Source: Myxococcales bacterium (GTDB lineage: Bacteria; Myxococcota_A; Bradymonadia; Bradymonadales; Bradymonadaceae). From it: 64,000 nucleotides of DNA. Made by a program: the position numbers and the translations under genes. Positions 8,129 to 18,681 of this stretch are shown here, in pieces (positions within the stretch are counted from its first letter, which is position 1; the number at the start of each line of letters is the position of its first letter). The notes beneath the pieces are model-generated. The model saw nothing but the letters and a program-made list of their open reading frames with translations, was not told the DNA's origin and made no database searches. The stretch spans positions 17,619 through 81,618 of the forward strand of contig SKON01000004.1 in the NCBI GenBank assembly GCA_007120035.1, written 5' to 3'.

Positions 8129-8953
8129 TCAGTCGTCGGAGTCGGCGCCGGAGGGGGTCAGGGAGGGGAGGAGGGCTTCGACCTGCTGAAGGCCTGTGAC
8201 CACATGAGTGACCTCGCCATCAGGGGAGATCACGATCACCAGGGGGTAGGTGGAGACCAGGAGGGCGTCGTGGGCGGCGGAGTCGGTGTCGATGGCCACG
8301 GGGAGGCGGCGAGGACGGGTCTGGAGGTGATCGCGGACCACCCGGGGTTCTTCGCTGGTGATGGAGATCACTCGGAAGCTGTCGGGAGACTCCTCAAGAG
8401 CCTCCTGGAGCCGGCGGTTGACCTGGCGACAGACCCCGCACCAGGTGGCCCAGAAGTCCAACACCAGCGGTCGTTCACCGTCGGCGGAGGCGTCCACAGG
8501 CTCGCCGTCGAGATCGCGAAGGGAGGAGAGCTCCGGGGCGGGGAAGCCTTCGAGGTGGAGGCGGAGGAGGTCCGAGGAGCTCGGGGCCGCGCGAAGAGGC
8601 ATGGAGGCCTGGAAGGTCTCGTCACCGCGCTGAACCTCGAGAGCGACCTGGCGGCCGATGGGTTGCCCCCGGAGGATCGTCTGGAGCTTGCCCGTGGTTC
8701 GCACGGGCTCGCCGTTGACCGAGAGGATGCGGTCCCCATCCTGGAGGCCGGCGGCGTGGGCCGGCGAGCGGCGAAGCACCATGTCCACGGCGACCCCGGC
8801 CTGAGCGTCGGATTCGCCGAGGACCACCCCGATCCAGGGGCGAGCCAGGGCGCCGGTGGCGCCGGAGTCGGCGGCCACCGTGGCCGGAAGCGCCAAGGCG
8901 GCGGCGAGGGCCACCGTGAGGGTGAGGAGGGCGCGGAATAAGGGTTGGGTCAT
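8129..8953 (-). CDS. Exported PDZ-thioredoxin fusion protein
   Basis: The 274-residue protein has a Sec signal peptide (cleavage near A-T-V-A-A at 24-28). A PDZ domain follows at about 38-115, with the ligand loop region W-I-G-V-V-L-G and A-G-L-Q-D-G-D-R-I-L-S-V-N-G. A thioredoxin/TlpA-like domain spans about 135-265, with the redox motif W171-C172-G-V-C175 and a cis-Pro region (S-T-Y-P-L-V). It probably reduces or isomerises disulfides on periplasmic proteins that the PDZ domain captures. The gene is divergent from the DsbD-like gene at 9029, which could supply its electrons. Confidence 0.75.
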   Translation of the reverse strand: MTQPLFRALLTLTVALAAALALPATVAADSGATGALARPWIGVVLGESDAQAGVAVDMVLRRSPAHAAGLQDGDRILSVNGEPVRTTGKLQTILRGQPIGRQVALEVQRGDETFQASMPLRAAPSSSDLLRLHLEGFPAPELSSLRDLDGEPVDASADGERPLVLDFWATWCGVCRQVNRRLQEALEESPDSFRVISITSEEPRVVRDHLQTRPRRLPVAIDTDSAAHDALLVSTYPLVIVISPDGEVTHVVTGLQQVEALLPSLTPSGADSDD

Positions 8954-9028
8954 GAGGCTTTCCGGTCTAGATTCAGGCTGTGTGCGGCCAGTCAGGTCGA
9001 TGTTTTGTTTCCGTCAGCGGTTCGACGC

Positions 9029-10462
9029 GTGAAAAAGCAATATATTCGCAGAGGGGTGAGACTTCCAGTGCTCCTGGTGGCCTGCGCGGCGATCCTGGGG
9101 GTACTCCTGGTGGGAACCGGGGCGGCCTACGGTGCGGTGGGGCTGGAGAACGGGCAGGTGGCTCGATGGCCGCTGGTGTCTGCGGCCGTGATCGGGGGCC
9201 TGGTGGGCCTGTGGATGATGGGGCTGCGTCGGGCCTGGTTTGAGATGACTCTGGTGCAGCGGGTGCTCCGTGTGGTGGGGGCCTCCGTAGTGGCCGCCGG
9301 CAGCTTCGGAGTGCTCTATGGTCTGACTGAGGCCCCTCCGGGGGGGATCGCCGTGGAGTGGGTGGAGTCTTACGGCGATGGCCAGGAGCTGGCGACCCAG
9401 ACGGAGCGGCCCTTGATGGTGTACTTCACCGCCGACTGGTGCGTGGCCTGCGCCGAGCTGGACGCCGAGGTCTTTCAGGATCCGTCGATCCGACCCCGGC
9501 TGGAGCAGGAGTTCGTGCCCGTGAAGATCGACTACGATCGGGGCGATGAGGACACCCTCGATGCCATCGGGCGGTTCCAGGTCTCGGGGCTTCCTCGGGT
9601 GGGGTTTGAGGGACGGGACGGGGAGGTGATGTGGGGGCCCAGCTTCGAGGGCAAGGTAGGGATCGACGACTTCGACGGCCGCCTCGATCGGGTGCTCGCC
9701 GGCGACGGAGAGGACACGGGGCAGTGGCTGGAGACGACTCTGGGGGAGGGAGGGCTGTGGGCGCTCTTCTTGCTGGTCTTCGGGGCCGGGGTGCTGGCGA
9801 GCCTGTCGCCGTGCATCTACCCCCTGATCCCGATCACGATCGGGGTGTTCGGGGCCCGGGCGGCGACGACTCGCCGGGAGGGGTTCGTGTTGAGCCTGGC
9901 CTACGTCGGGGGGATCGCGGCGACCTACTCGGGGTTGGGGGTGTTGGCGGCGTTGATGGGAGGGGTTTTCGGGGGGTTCTTCCAGCACCTGTGGGTGCAG
10001 GCAGGGATCGCCGGGATCTTCGCCCTGGTGGGGATAGCCCTGCTGGGCGTGTTCGATATTCGCCTGCCCCAGGGGTTGCATCATCGGTTGGCACAGGCAG
10101 GGGGGGCGGGGCACTCCGGGGCGTTCGTGATGGGCATGGCCGCCGGGGTGATCGCCGTGCCCTGTATCGGCCCGGTGGTAGCGGGGATCCTGGTATATGT
10201 CGCCGAGCAGGGCGACCTGCTCCTGGGGTGGAGCCTGCTGGCGGTGTTCGCCCTGGGAATGGGGCTTTTGTTCATGGGATTGGGGACCTTCTCGTCGCTC
10301 TTGCAGCGATTGCCCCAGGCTGGGGGGTGGATGGAAGGGGCCAAGGCGGTAATGGGGGCGGTCTTTTTGGGGCTTGCGCTCTACTACCTGCGGCTGGTGA
10401 TCCCCGGGGTGGGGCAGGTCGTCGACGGCCTGTGGATGACCCTGGCCGGGATTGTGGGTTGA
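9029..10462 (+). CDS. Membrane thiol-disulfide reductase: N-terminal thioredoxin domain plus DsbD/CcdA-like channel
   Basis: I chose GTG 9029 (477 residues). An in-frame TTG at 8945 would run into the divergent gene, and a second candidate is GTG 9056. Two N-terminal membrane segments are followed by a periplasmic thioredoxin domain with W137-C-V-A-C141. Eight or so further membrane segments follow with the DsbD/CcdA signatures L-S-P-C-I-Y-P-L-I-P-I and A-V-P-C-I-G-P-V, the two Cys residues that relay electrons across the membrane. The fusion order differs from Escherichia coli DsbD, in which the thioredoxin domain is C-terminal. The likely role is to pass cytoplasmic reducing power to periplasmic thiol proteins such as the divergent neighbour. 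Confidence 0.8.
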   Translation: MKKQYIRRGVRLPVLLVACAAILGVLLVGTGAAYGAVGLENGQVARWPLVSAAVIGGLVGLWMMGLRRAWFEMTLVQRVLRVVGASVVAAGSFGVLYGLTEAPPGGIAVEWVESYGDGQELATQTERPLMVYFTADWCVACAELDAEVFQDPSIRPRLEQEFVPVKIDYDRGDEDTLDAIGRFQVSGLPRVGFEGRDGEVMWGPSFEGKVGIDDFDGRLDRVLAGDGEDTGQWLETTLGEGGLWALFLLVFGAGVLASLSPCIYPLIPITIGVFGARAATTRREGFVLSLAYVGGIAATYSGLGVLAALMGGVFGGFFQHLWVQAGIAGIFALVGIALLGVFDIRLPQGLHHRLAQAGGAGHSGAFVMGMAAGVIAVPCIGPVVAGILVYVAEQGDLLLGWSLLAVFALGMGLLFMGLGTFSSLLQRLPQAGGWMEGAKAVMGAVFLGLALYYLRLVIPGVGQVVDGLWMTLAGIVG

Positions 10463-10545
10463 CGGGGCGGGTTTGGCGTATAGGTTGGCCGCGTTTTCGG
10501 CGGCGTCGCGATGAGCGCGGCGCCAGATGACGTGGAGGTGAGCCG

Positions 10546-10884
10546 ATGCCGATTTACGAGTACGGATGTGGGAGCTGTGGGCATCTCTTTGAGGAGCTGC
10601 AGCGGAGCACCGATCCCGATCCCGAGAGATGCCCGGCCTGTGGGGCCGGGGAGGTGGAGCGGGTGATCTCCCGGACGTCCTTTCTGCTGAAAGGAGGCGG
10701 CTGGTATGCCCAGGACTACTCCTCGACGCCGGCGACGTCCGGCGGGGAGGCGGCCGCTACCGGCGGGGAGGCGACCACCGGCGGGGACGCGACGACGACC
10801 TCGGAGTCCGGTACGGCCGACACCGGGGGGACCAAGAGTGAGTCTAGTTCGGCGTCTGCCACGGCGAGTTCCGCCGCCGAGTAG
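10546..10884 (+). CDS. FmdB-family zinc-ribbon protein
   Basis: The protein has 112 residues. The first 50 residues are the FmdB regulatory domain: M-P-I-Y-E-Y, then C8-x-x-C11, then C29-P-A-C32 and the R-V-I-S-R-T-S-F motif. These make a small zinc ribbon. The remaining 60 residues are low complexity, rich in Gly, Thr, Ser and Ala, with imperfect T-G-G-E-A repeats. FmdB-type proteins are annotated as putative regulators but their biochemical role is not established. The gene sits 83 bases after the DsbD-like gene behind a good TGGAGGTG site and just before the dnaK promoter. Confidence 0.8.
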   Translation: MPIYEYGCGSCGHLFEELQRSTDPDPERCPACGAGEVERVISRTSFLLKGGGWYAQDYSSTPATSGGEAAATGGEATTGGDATTTSESGTADTGGTKSESSSASATASSAAE

Positions 10885-10892
10885 ATCGAGAC

Positions 10893-10920
10893 TTGCCGTT
10901 GCAGGTTTCGTGCCTAGGAT
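10893..10920 (+). promoter_or_regulatory. Predicted promoter of dnaK
   Basis: TTGCCG (10893-10898), a 16-base spacer and TAGGAT (10915-10920) lie about 88 bases before the dnaK start. The -10 and its flank (CTAGGATTC) recur before the gene at 45144. No CIRCE inverted repeat or sigma-32-like CCCCAT element was seen. Confidence 0.4.
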
Positions 10921-11007
10921 TCGCCCTGACAACTTCGAGGGCCCGAGATGGACGGGCTCTCCCAAAGAAATCCGAGACAAGGTCTCAAGCAGCAAAGGGG
11001 TACGAAA

Positions 11008-12903
<1,896 letters not shown>

Positions 12904-12939
12904 GAGCGGGCTCCCGTGGGGGCCTGCAACCGATGAATC

Positions 12940-12971
12940 AAAGGCGACGGGAGTTTCTTCCCGTCGCCTTT
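12940..12971 (+). terminator. Intrinsic terminator after dnaK
   Basis: The 13-base arms AAAGGCGACGGGA (12940-12952) and TCCCGTCGCCTTT (12959-12971) pair perfectly around a six-base loop. CGTTCTTG follows. Confidence 0.85.
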
Positions 12972-13045
12972 CGTTCTTGATGTCAAGTCGCTATGATCGC
13001 GGCGATACTGTAGAGAAAACAGTGCCGTTGTCGGGGAGACAACCC

Positions 13046-13894
13046 ATGGGATCGAAGAAGAAGAACGGGTCGGGAGGGGAATGGACGAGCCGCCAGGCCG
13101 AGGATGGCTCCTTCGAGTTGATCACCGAGGAGTCGGACCGATCGCCTCGAGAGGGGAGAGTGACCTCTGGCGACAAGCCCCCCAAGAAGGAGGGCGGTCG
13201 CAGGCCCTGGCTCCTCGGTGGCGGTGCGCTGCTGGCGGGAGCCTTGTTGATCGGCGGCGCCGTGGTGGCGTTCTCCGGGGACGGTGACGACGGCCCGGAC
13301 GACGACTTCTTCGCCGAGGCGCCGGCGTTCCAACCCTACGACGGCTCAAGTGGAAGCGAGGGGGCGGCGGCGACGCCGACGGAGCCACCCCGGGTGGACC
13401 GACCGTCACGGGTGCAGGAGCAGGAGCAAGCCCAGGAGGACGACTACGTCTACCGCCGGGAGGATGACTTCCGGATTCGAGAGGTCGACGTGATTGGCCT
13501 GGAGCCCGATGGAGTGGAGATCTTCGCCGACTCTCGGGGGCAGCCGATGTCCCGGAGGGAGGCCCAGATGCGGGCGGAGCGAGAGCTCGACGCCATCGAG
13601 AACGCCGAGCACGACTTCGAGGCCCGGCTTCGCCGCCGGGAGACAGCCCTGAACTCCCGGGTGTTTGAGAGTCGGGACGGACGTCTGGAGGTCGCTCCCG
13701 GCATCCAGGTCGATGAGCGAATTCAGGAGCGGCTCAACCGGCAGCGACTTGACCGAGACCTTCGCTCGGCGGCGGGAGACTTCGTCCCCGAGGAAGGGGA
13801 GTACGACGACGACGAGTACTACGATGACGACGAGTACTACGACGACGATGAGTACGAAGAGGAGTACTACGACGACGAGATCTGGCACGAGTGA
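13046..13894 (+). CDS. Single-pass membrane protein with an acidic Tyr-Asp repeat tail, unknown function
   Basis: The ATG at 13046 has a GGGGAG site eight bases upstream; an earlier in-frame TTG at 12977 lies just behind the dnaK terminator and is less likely. The 282-residue protein has a hydrophilic cytoplasmic part (about 1-55), one membrane helix (W-L-L-G-G-G-A-L-L-A-G-A-L-L-I-G-G) and an outer part. The outer part is first acidic and disordered-looking, then helical and rich in Arg and Glu (about 130-245). It ends in a tail of Asp, Glu and Tyr only, encoded by an 18-base tandem repeat. No family was recognised. Confidence 0.6.
   Translation: MGSKKKNGSGGEWTSRQAEDGSFELITEESDRSPREGRVTSGDKPPKKEGGRRPWLLGGGALLAGALLIGGAVVAFSGDGDDGPDDDFFAEAPAFQPYDGSSGSEGAAATPTEPPRVDRPSRVQEQEQAQEDDYVYRREDDFRIREVDVIGLEPDGVEIFADSRGQPMSRREAQMRAERELDAIENAEHDFEARLRRRETALNSRVFESRDGRLEVAPGIQVDERIQERLNRQRLDRDLRSAAGDFVPEEGEYDDDEYYDDDEYYDDDEYEEEYYDDEIWHE
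13802..13855 (+). repeat. 18-base tandem repeat, three units
   Basis: Three consecutive 18-base units (13802-13819, 13820-13837, 13838-13855), differing only by C/T changes at third codon positions, encode Y-D-D-D-E-Y each. They form the C-terminal tail of the 13046 protein. Silent differences between units suggest selection on the peptide. Confidence 0.85.
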
Positions 13895-13922
13895 TCAGGA
13901 CCGATCTTTGGCGCAGAAAGGG

Positions 13923-13952
13923 TTGACACAGCCCGGCGGTGACCACTATAAG
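13923..13952 (+). promoter_or_regulatory. Promoter of tRNA-Gly
   Basis: A consensus TTGACA (13923-13928) and TATAAG (13947-13952) are separated by 18 bases. Transcription should start about 25 bases before the tRNA. This is the strongest sigma-70-like promoter in the window. Confidence 0.75.
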
Positions 13953-13984
13953 GTGGGTCCTCTCGACGGGAGCTACCGTCGATT

Positions 13985-14056
<72 letters not shown>

Positions 14057-14061
14057 CTACA

Positions 14062-14091
14062 GAAACGCCTCCGGTTCGCCGGAGGCGTTTC
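14062..14091 (+). terminator. Intrinsic terminator after tRNA-Gly
   Basis: The arms GAAACGCCTCCGG (14062-14074) and CCGGAGGCGTTTC (14079-14091) form a perfect 13-base stem capped by a stable TTCG tetraloop. Confidence 0.88.
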
Positions 14092-14141
14092 GTGCTCTGA
14101 GGGGTTGGTGGCGGTTCGTGTTCGAACCGGTTTCAATGGGC

Positions 14142-14188
14142 AAAAAGAAACGGGGGCCAAGGCCCGGTGCCGCCGGAGCCTGGCCCCC
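14142..14188 (-). terminator. Intrinsic terminator of the PpiD-like gene
   Basis: Read on the minus strand, the arms GGGGGCCAGGC (14188-14178) and GCCTTGGCCCCC (14163-14152) form a GC-rich stem with one unpaired base. GTTTCTTTTTG follows at 14151-14141, a good U-tract. It lies 54 bases after the stop of the foldase gene. Confidence 0.75.
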
Positions 14189-14241
14189 AGAAAGAAGGGA
14201 CACGAGGGTCTGTCGACAACACCCCAACGGGGTGGCGTGGA

Positions 14242-15987
14242 TTACTGGAGTTCCAGGGTCCCGCCGAGCTCCTCTTCCGGAGCATCGAGCTGCTGGCGGA
14301 CGAGGACGGCCGCCGTGCTGGTCTGCTCTCGAAGGCGGATCTGGCCGCTGTCGATGGCGTCGCGGAGTACCTGGTCGAGGAAGTGGCCGTAGGGCTGGGT
14401 GGGGTTCTCAAAGAAGTTCCGCCAGGGACCGAGGAGCTCCTCGACCTTGGTCTCCCGGATCTCGAGCTTGAGCTCGGCGCGCGCTTCCGCGTCGAGGTCG
14501 TCGGGATCTTCCCGGTCGGCCAGTCGGATCACGGCCACGGCGTCGTCGAGCTCGACGATGCCGTCCATCAAGGGGTTCTCAGCGGTGAGGCGGAACGCGG
14601 CCAGGGCGAGATCTCGGTTCTGGCCCAGGCGGGGGACCTCGTCCCAGCTCCGGCCGAAGGAGAAGTCAGCGCCGAATTGGGCGCGAAGTTGGGCCGGAAC
14701 CCGGTCTCCTTCGAGGTTGAAGAAGCCCGTGGTCTGGGGGGTGAGGGCGGCCCAGATGGCGGCGTCCTCTTCTCGTTCCTCAGCGATAGCCTCTTCTTCG
14801 AGGTCCGCCAGGGCGTCGGCAAGGGTGGAGCCATCGGCCACGCGAGCTCGGAGAATCTCGGCGAGCTCGGCGCCTCGCTGGGAGACCAGGTCTTCGCCGA
14901 TCAAGTGGCGAGCGATGTCGTCCTGCACCTCTTCCAGGGGGGTGAGGGTGGCCTCTTCGCGGTCTTCGATCTTCACGAGCATGTAGGCGAAGTCGCTCTC
15001 GGCTTCCACGAGGTCGCCGGGGCCGGCGCCTTCAATGGCGGTGGCGATGGCCTGGTCGAGGTTGGAGATGGAGCTCCAGCCCATCAGGCCGCCCTCGTCG
15101 CGGTTCATGTCTTCGGAGACCTCTTGGGCGACGGTGGCGAAGTCTTCCCCGTCGTCCATGACCCGTCGGCGAGCGTCTTCGTACCGTTGGAGGGCCTCGG
15201 AGGCAGCGGGTTCTTCCTCGGCCTTGATCACGTAGATCCGGCGTAGCTCGACCCGGTCTTCGGACCGGTAGTCGTCGGCGTGCTCCTCATAGAAGGCGGC
15301 GACGCGGTCGGCGTGCTCTTCGAGGAAGGTGGCCACGGTCTCGTCGTCGACGCCGAGGACGTCGCTGAGTCGTTCTTCGGAGAACCGCACGAACTCCAGG
15401 TTCACCCGGGTGTTTCGGAGGCGGTGAAGCTCGTCGATCTCGGCCTGGGTGGCCTGGATCTGCATGTCGAGCATGACCATATACTTACGGGCCAGGAGCT
15501 CCATGCGCTTGTACTCCTCATACTGAGGGATCGGCGTCTGAAGACCGTACCGCACATAGCGCTCATACTGGGGCCCGTCGAGCTCGCCGGTGCGGCCATA
15601 GCGCAGGAGGAACTCCAGGTTTCGGTTGGGATCGGTGAGGAACGCCACGAACTCCTCGTCGCTGACCCGCAGACCCATCTCCTTGGCCCGGTGGGCCAGG
15701 GCGTAGGTGGTGAGGATCACCTTCAAGGAGGAAGCCTGTTGCTGGACGAAGATATCCTCGTCCACCGTGGAGGTCTGTCCACCGAAGAAACGGTTGTAGA
15801 CCACCCGGACGTCTTCGGTGTGGATCTGGTCTCCGAAGGCGGTGGCCATGTGGGCACGGCCGCCGGGAGCCCGGCACCCGTCAGCGGGGACGCCAAAGAA
15901 GACGGCGAAGAAGACGATCAGAACACCAACCAGGATGTACGAGAGGCCGCTTTGAGCCTGGTTGCGAATGGATTCCATCATGGCCAT
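14242..15987 (-). CDS. PpiD/SurA-like membrane-anchored foldase (parvulin-type peptidyl-prolyl isomerase)
   Basis: The 581-residue protein has an N-terminal membrane anchor (G-L-S-Y-I-L-V-G-V-L-I-V-F-F-A-V) in the same position as PpiD. A SurA_N-like helical region follows (about 50-250) with the L-x-x-D-P-N-R-N-L-E-F segment. A parvulin-type core (about 265-360) contains the marks R-R-x-Y-V-I-K-A, G-E-D-F-A-T-V-A-Q-E-V-S and G-G-L-M-G-W, and is followed by helices and a C-terminal domain. PpiD-type proteins help outer-membrane and periplasmic proteins fold as they leave the Sec translocon. Alternative starts at 15981 and 15978 are only two or three codons inside. Confidence 0.8.
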   Translation of the reverse strand: MAMMESIRNQAQSGLSYILVGVLIVFFAVFFGVPADGCRAPGGRAHMATAFGDQIHTEDVRVVYNRFFGGQTSTVDEDIFVQQQASSLKVILTTYALAHRAKEMGLRVSDEEFVAFLTDPNRNLEFLLRYGRTGELDGPQYERYVRYGLQTPIPQYEEYKRMELLARKYMVMLDMQIQATQAEIDELHRLRNTRVNLEFVRFSEERLSDVLGVDDETVATFLEEHADRVAAFYEEHADDYRSEDRVELRRIYVIKAEEEPAASEALQRYEDARRRVMDDGEDFATVAQEVSEDMNRDEGGLMGWSSISNLDQAIATAIEGAGPGDLVEAESDFAYMLVKIEDREEATLTPLEEVQDDIARHLIGEDLVSQRGAELAEILRARVADGSTLADALADLEEEAIAEEREEDAAIWAALTPQTTGFFNLEGDRVPAQLRAQFGADFSFGRSWDEVPRLGQNRDLALAAFRLTAENPLMDGIVELDDAVAVIRLADREDPDDLDAEARAELKLEIRETKVEELLGPWRNFFENPTQPYGHFLDQVLRDAIDSGQIRLREQTSTAAVLVRQQLDAPEEELGGTLELQ

Positions 15988-17319
<1,332 letters not shown>

Positions 17320-17328
17320 GGGGCGTCG

Positions 17329-18165
17329 ATGCTGGAGCTGTTGAAGCGCCATCGGGGCAAGATCACCGCCTTGGTATTGGTGGCGGTTCCTCTGCTTTTG
17401 ATGGTGTCTTCGGCGGGGGCCTCCGTGGGCCAATCGACGACGACGCCGATGCGATGGGCCGGGGGGGCGCTGGGGAGTGTGCAGAGTGGGATGACCGGGT
17501 TGTTGCACCCCGTGACGGGGTGGATCGGCGGCGGTCGGCGAGGCGGAAGCGAGGAGGAGGAGCGCCTGCGAGCAGAGGTAGAGCAGCTCCGAGAGGAGAA
17601 CGCTCGTCTCGTGGGGGTGCTCCAGGAGAACCGACGGTTGCGGGAACTGGTGGGCATGCCGACCCGGTATCCCGACTTCGAGCTGGTGCCGGCTCGGGTG
17701 ATCGGGCGAGACGTGACGCCCTTCTTTCGCGTCGTGAAGGTGAGGATACGGGCCGAAGGGTCGGTGGAGCCCCGGATGCCTGTGGTCTCGTCGGAGGGGT
17801 TGGTGGGCCAGGTGCATCGGGTCTACGAGGGGTACGCCGACGTGGTGCTCCTCTCGGATCCCCGCAGCCGAGTGGACGCGATCAGCCAGCGAAACCGGGC
17901 CCTGGGGTTGGTGGAGGGGCTGGGCCACGAGACGGACTACCTGGCCGAGGTGTCCTACCTGACGGAGCGAGACGAGGTGCGGCCCGGAGACGTGATGGTG
18001 ACCAGCGGGATGGGCGGGATCTTCCCGCGGGATCTGCTGATCGGCGAGGTGCGTGAGGTGCGTCCTCAGAAGGGAGCTCTCTTGCAAGAGGTCACGTTGG
18101 AGCCCGCCGTAGACTTCGCGCGGTTGGAAGAGGTCTTCGTGATCACCAACGTCGGGCGGAGGTAA
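17329..18165 (+). CDS. mreC: Cell shape-determining protein MreC
   Basis: The 278-residue protein has one membrane helix near residues 12-30, then a periplasmic coiled coil (about 65-105, rich in E-E-E-E-R-L-R and E-E-N-A-R-L). The two-beta-barrel MreC core follows, with V-I-G-R-D, G-L-V-G-Q-V, V-L-L-S-D-P-R-S-R-V and V-T-S-G-M-G-G-I-F-P. MreC scaffolds MreB and PBP2. It lies nine bases after mreB behind an AAGGGG site. Confidence 0.93.
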   Translation: MLELLKRHRGKITALVLVAVPLLLMVSSAGASVGQSTTTPMRWAGGALGSVQSGMTGLLHPVTGWIGGGRRGGSEEEERLRAEVEQLREENARLVGVLQENRRLRELVGMPTRYPDFELVPARVIGRDVTPFFRVVKVRIRAEGSVEPRMPVVSSEGLVGQVHRVYEGYADVVLLSDPRSRVDAISQRNRALGLVEGLGHETDYLAEVSYLTERDEVRPGDVMVTSGMGGIFPRDLLIGEVREVRPQKGALLQEVTLEPAVDFARLEEVFVITNVGRR

Positions 18166-18168
18166 GTC

Positions 18169-18681
18169 ATGCCCTTCGTGGTGTTCTGGATCGTGGCGAT
18201 GGTGTTGATCCTCCTGGAGGGGGCGCTCTTGTCGAGCCTGGGGGTGGTGACGTTGGCGTTGCATCTGCCCGTGGTGGTGGCGATTTACCTGGGGATCGAG
18301 CGAGATTTCGCGACGGGAGGTCTGCTCCTTGTGGCGCTCCTGATCCCCGTGGAGTGGGTCGTGGCGGGGGTGCCCGGTGTGTACAGCATGGCGTTGGCGG
18401 TGGTGTATCTGGTGATGGGCGGGTTGCGGGGACAGGTGCAGCAGGGGTGGGGGGTGGCCCGGGCCTTGGCCGCCGGGATCGGATCGTTACTTCACAGCCT
18501 GGTGATGGTCGGCTTATTCTTGGGGATGGGAGAGCCGAGCCTGTCCGTGGCCGTGGCGTGGATGATCGTTCCGTCGGTGGTGATCGTAGCGGCGGTCACG
18601 GTGGTCGTGGGCCGAGGCCTCTCCCGCCTGGACCGAATGGTCGACCCCCGGCGGGGTCGATCGAGGCTGGAGTTTTCCTGA
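18169..18681 (+). CDS. mreD: Rod shape-determining membrane protein MreD
   Basis: The 170-residue protein is almost entirely hydrophobic, with five or six predicted membrane helices, the size and topology of MreD. Sequence identity of MreD is low across phyla, so the call rests mainly on position. It starts three bases after mreC behind a GGAGG site, and its TGA overlaps the ATG of PBP2 by one base. It is an integral part of the elongasome with MreC. Confidence 0.85.
   Translation: MPFVVFWIVAMVLILLEGALLSSLGVVTLALHLPVVVAIYLGIERDFATGGLLLVALLIPVEWVVAGVPGVYSMALAVVYLVMGGLRGQVQQGWGVARALAAGIGSLLHSLVMVGLFLGMGEPSLSVAVAWMIVPSVVIVAAVTVVVGRGLSRLDRMVDPRRGRSRLEFS

Noticed and set aside
8945..9028. An upstream TTG start for the DsbD-like gene
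   Set aside because: It would overlap the start of the divergent gene and adds a segment without a signal or membrane helix; GTG 9029 fits better.
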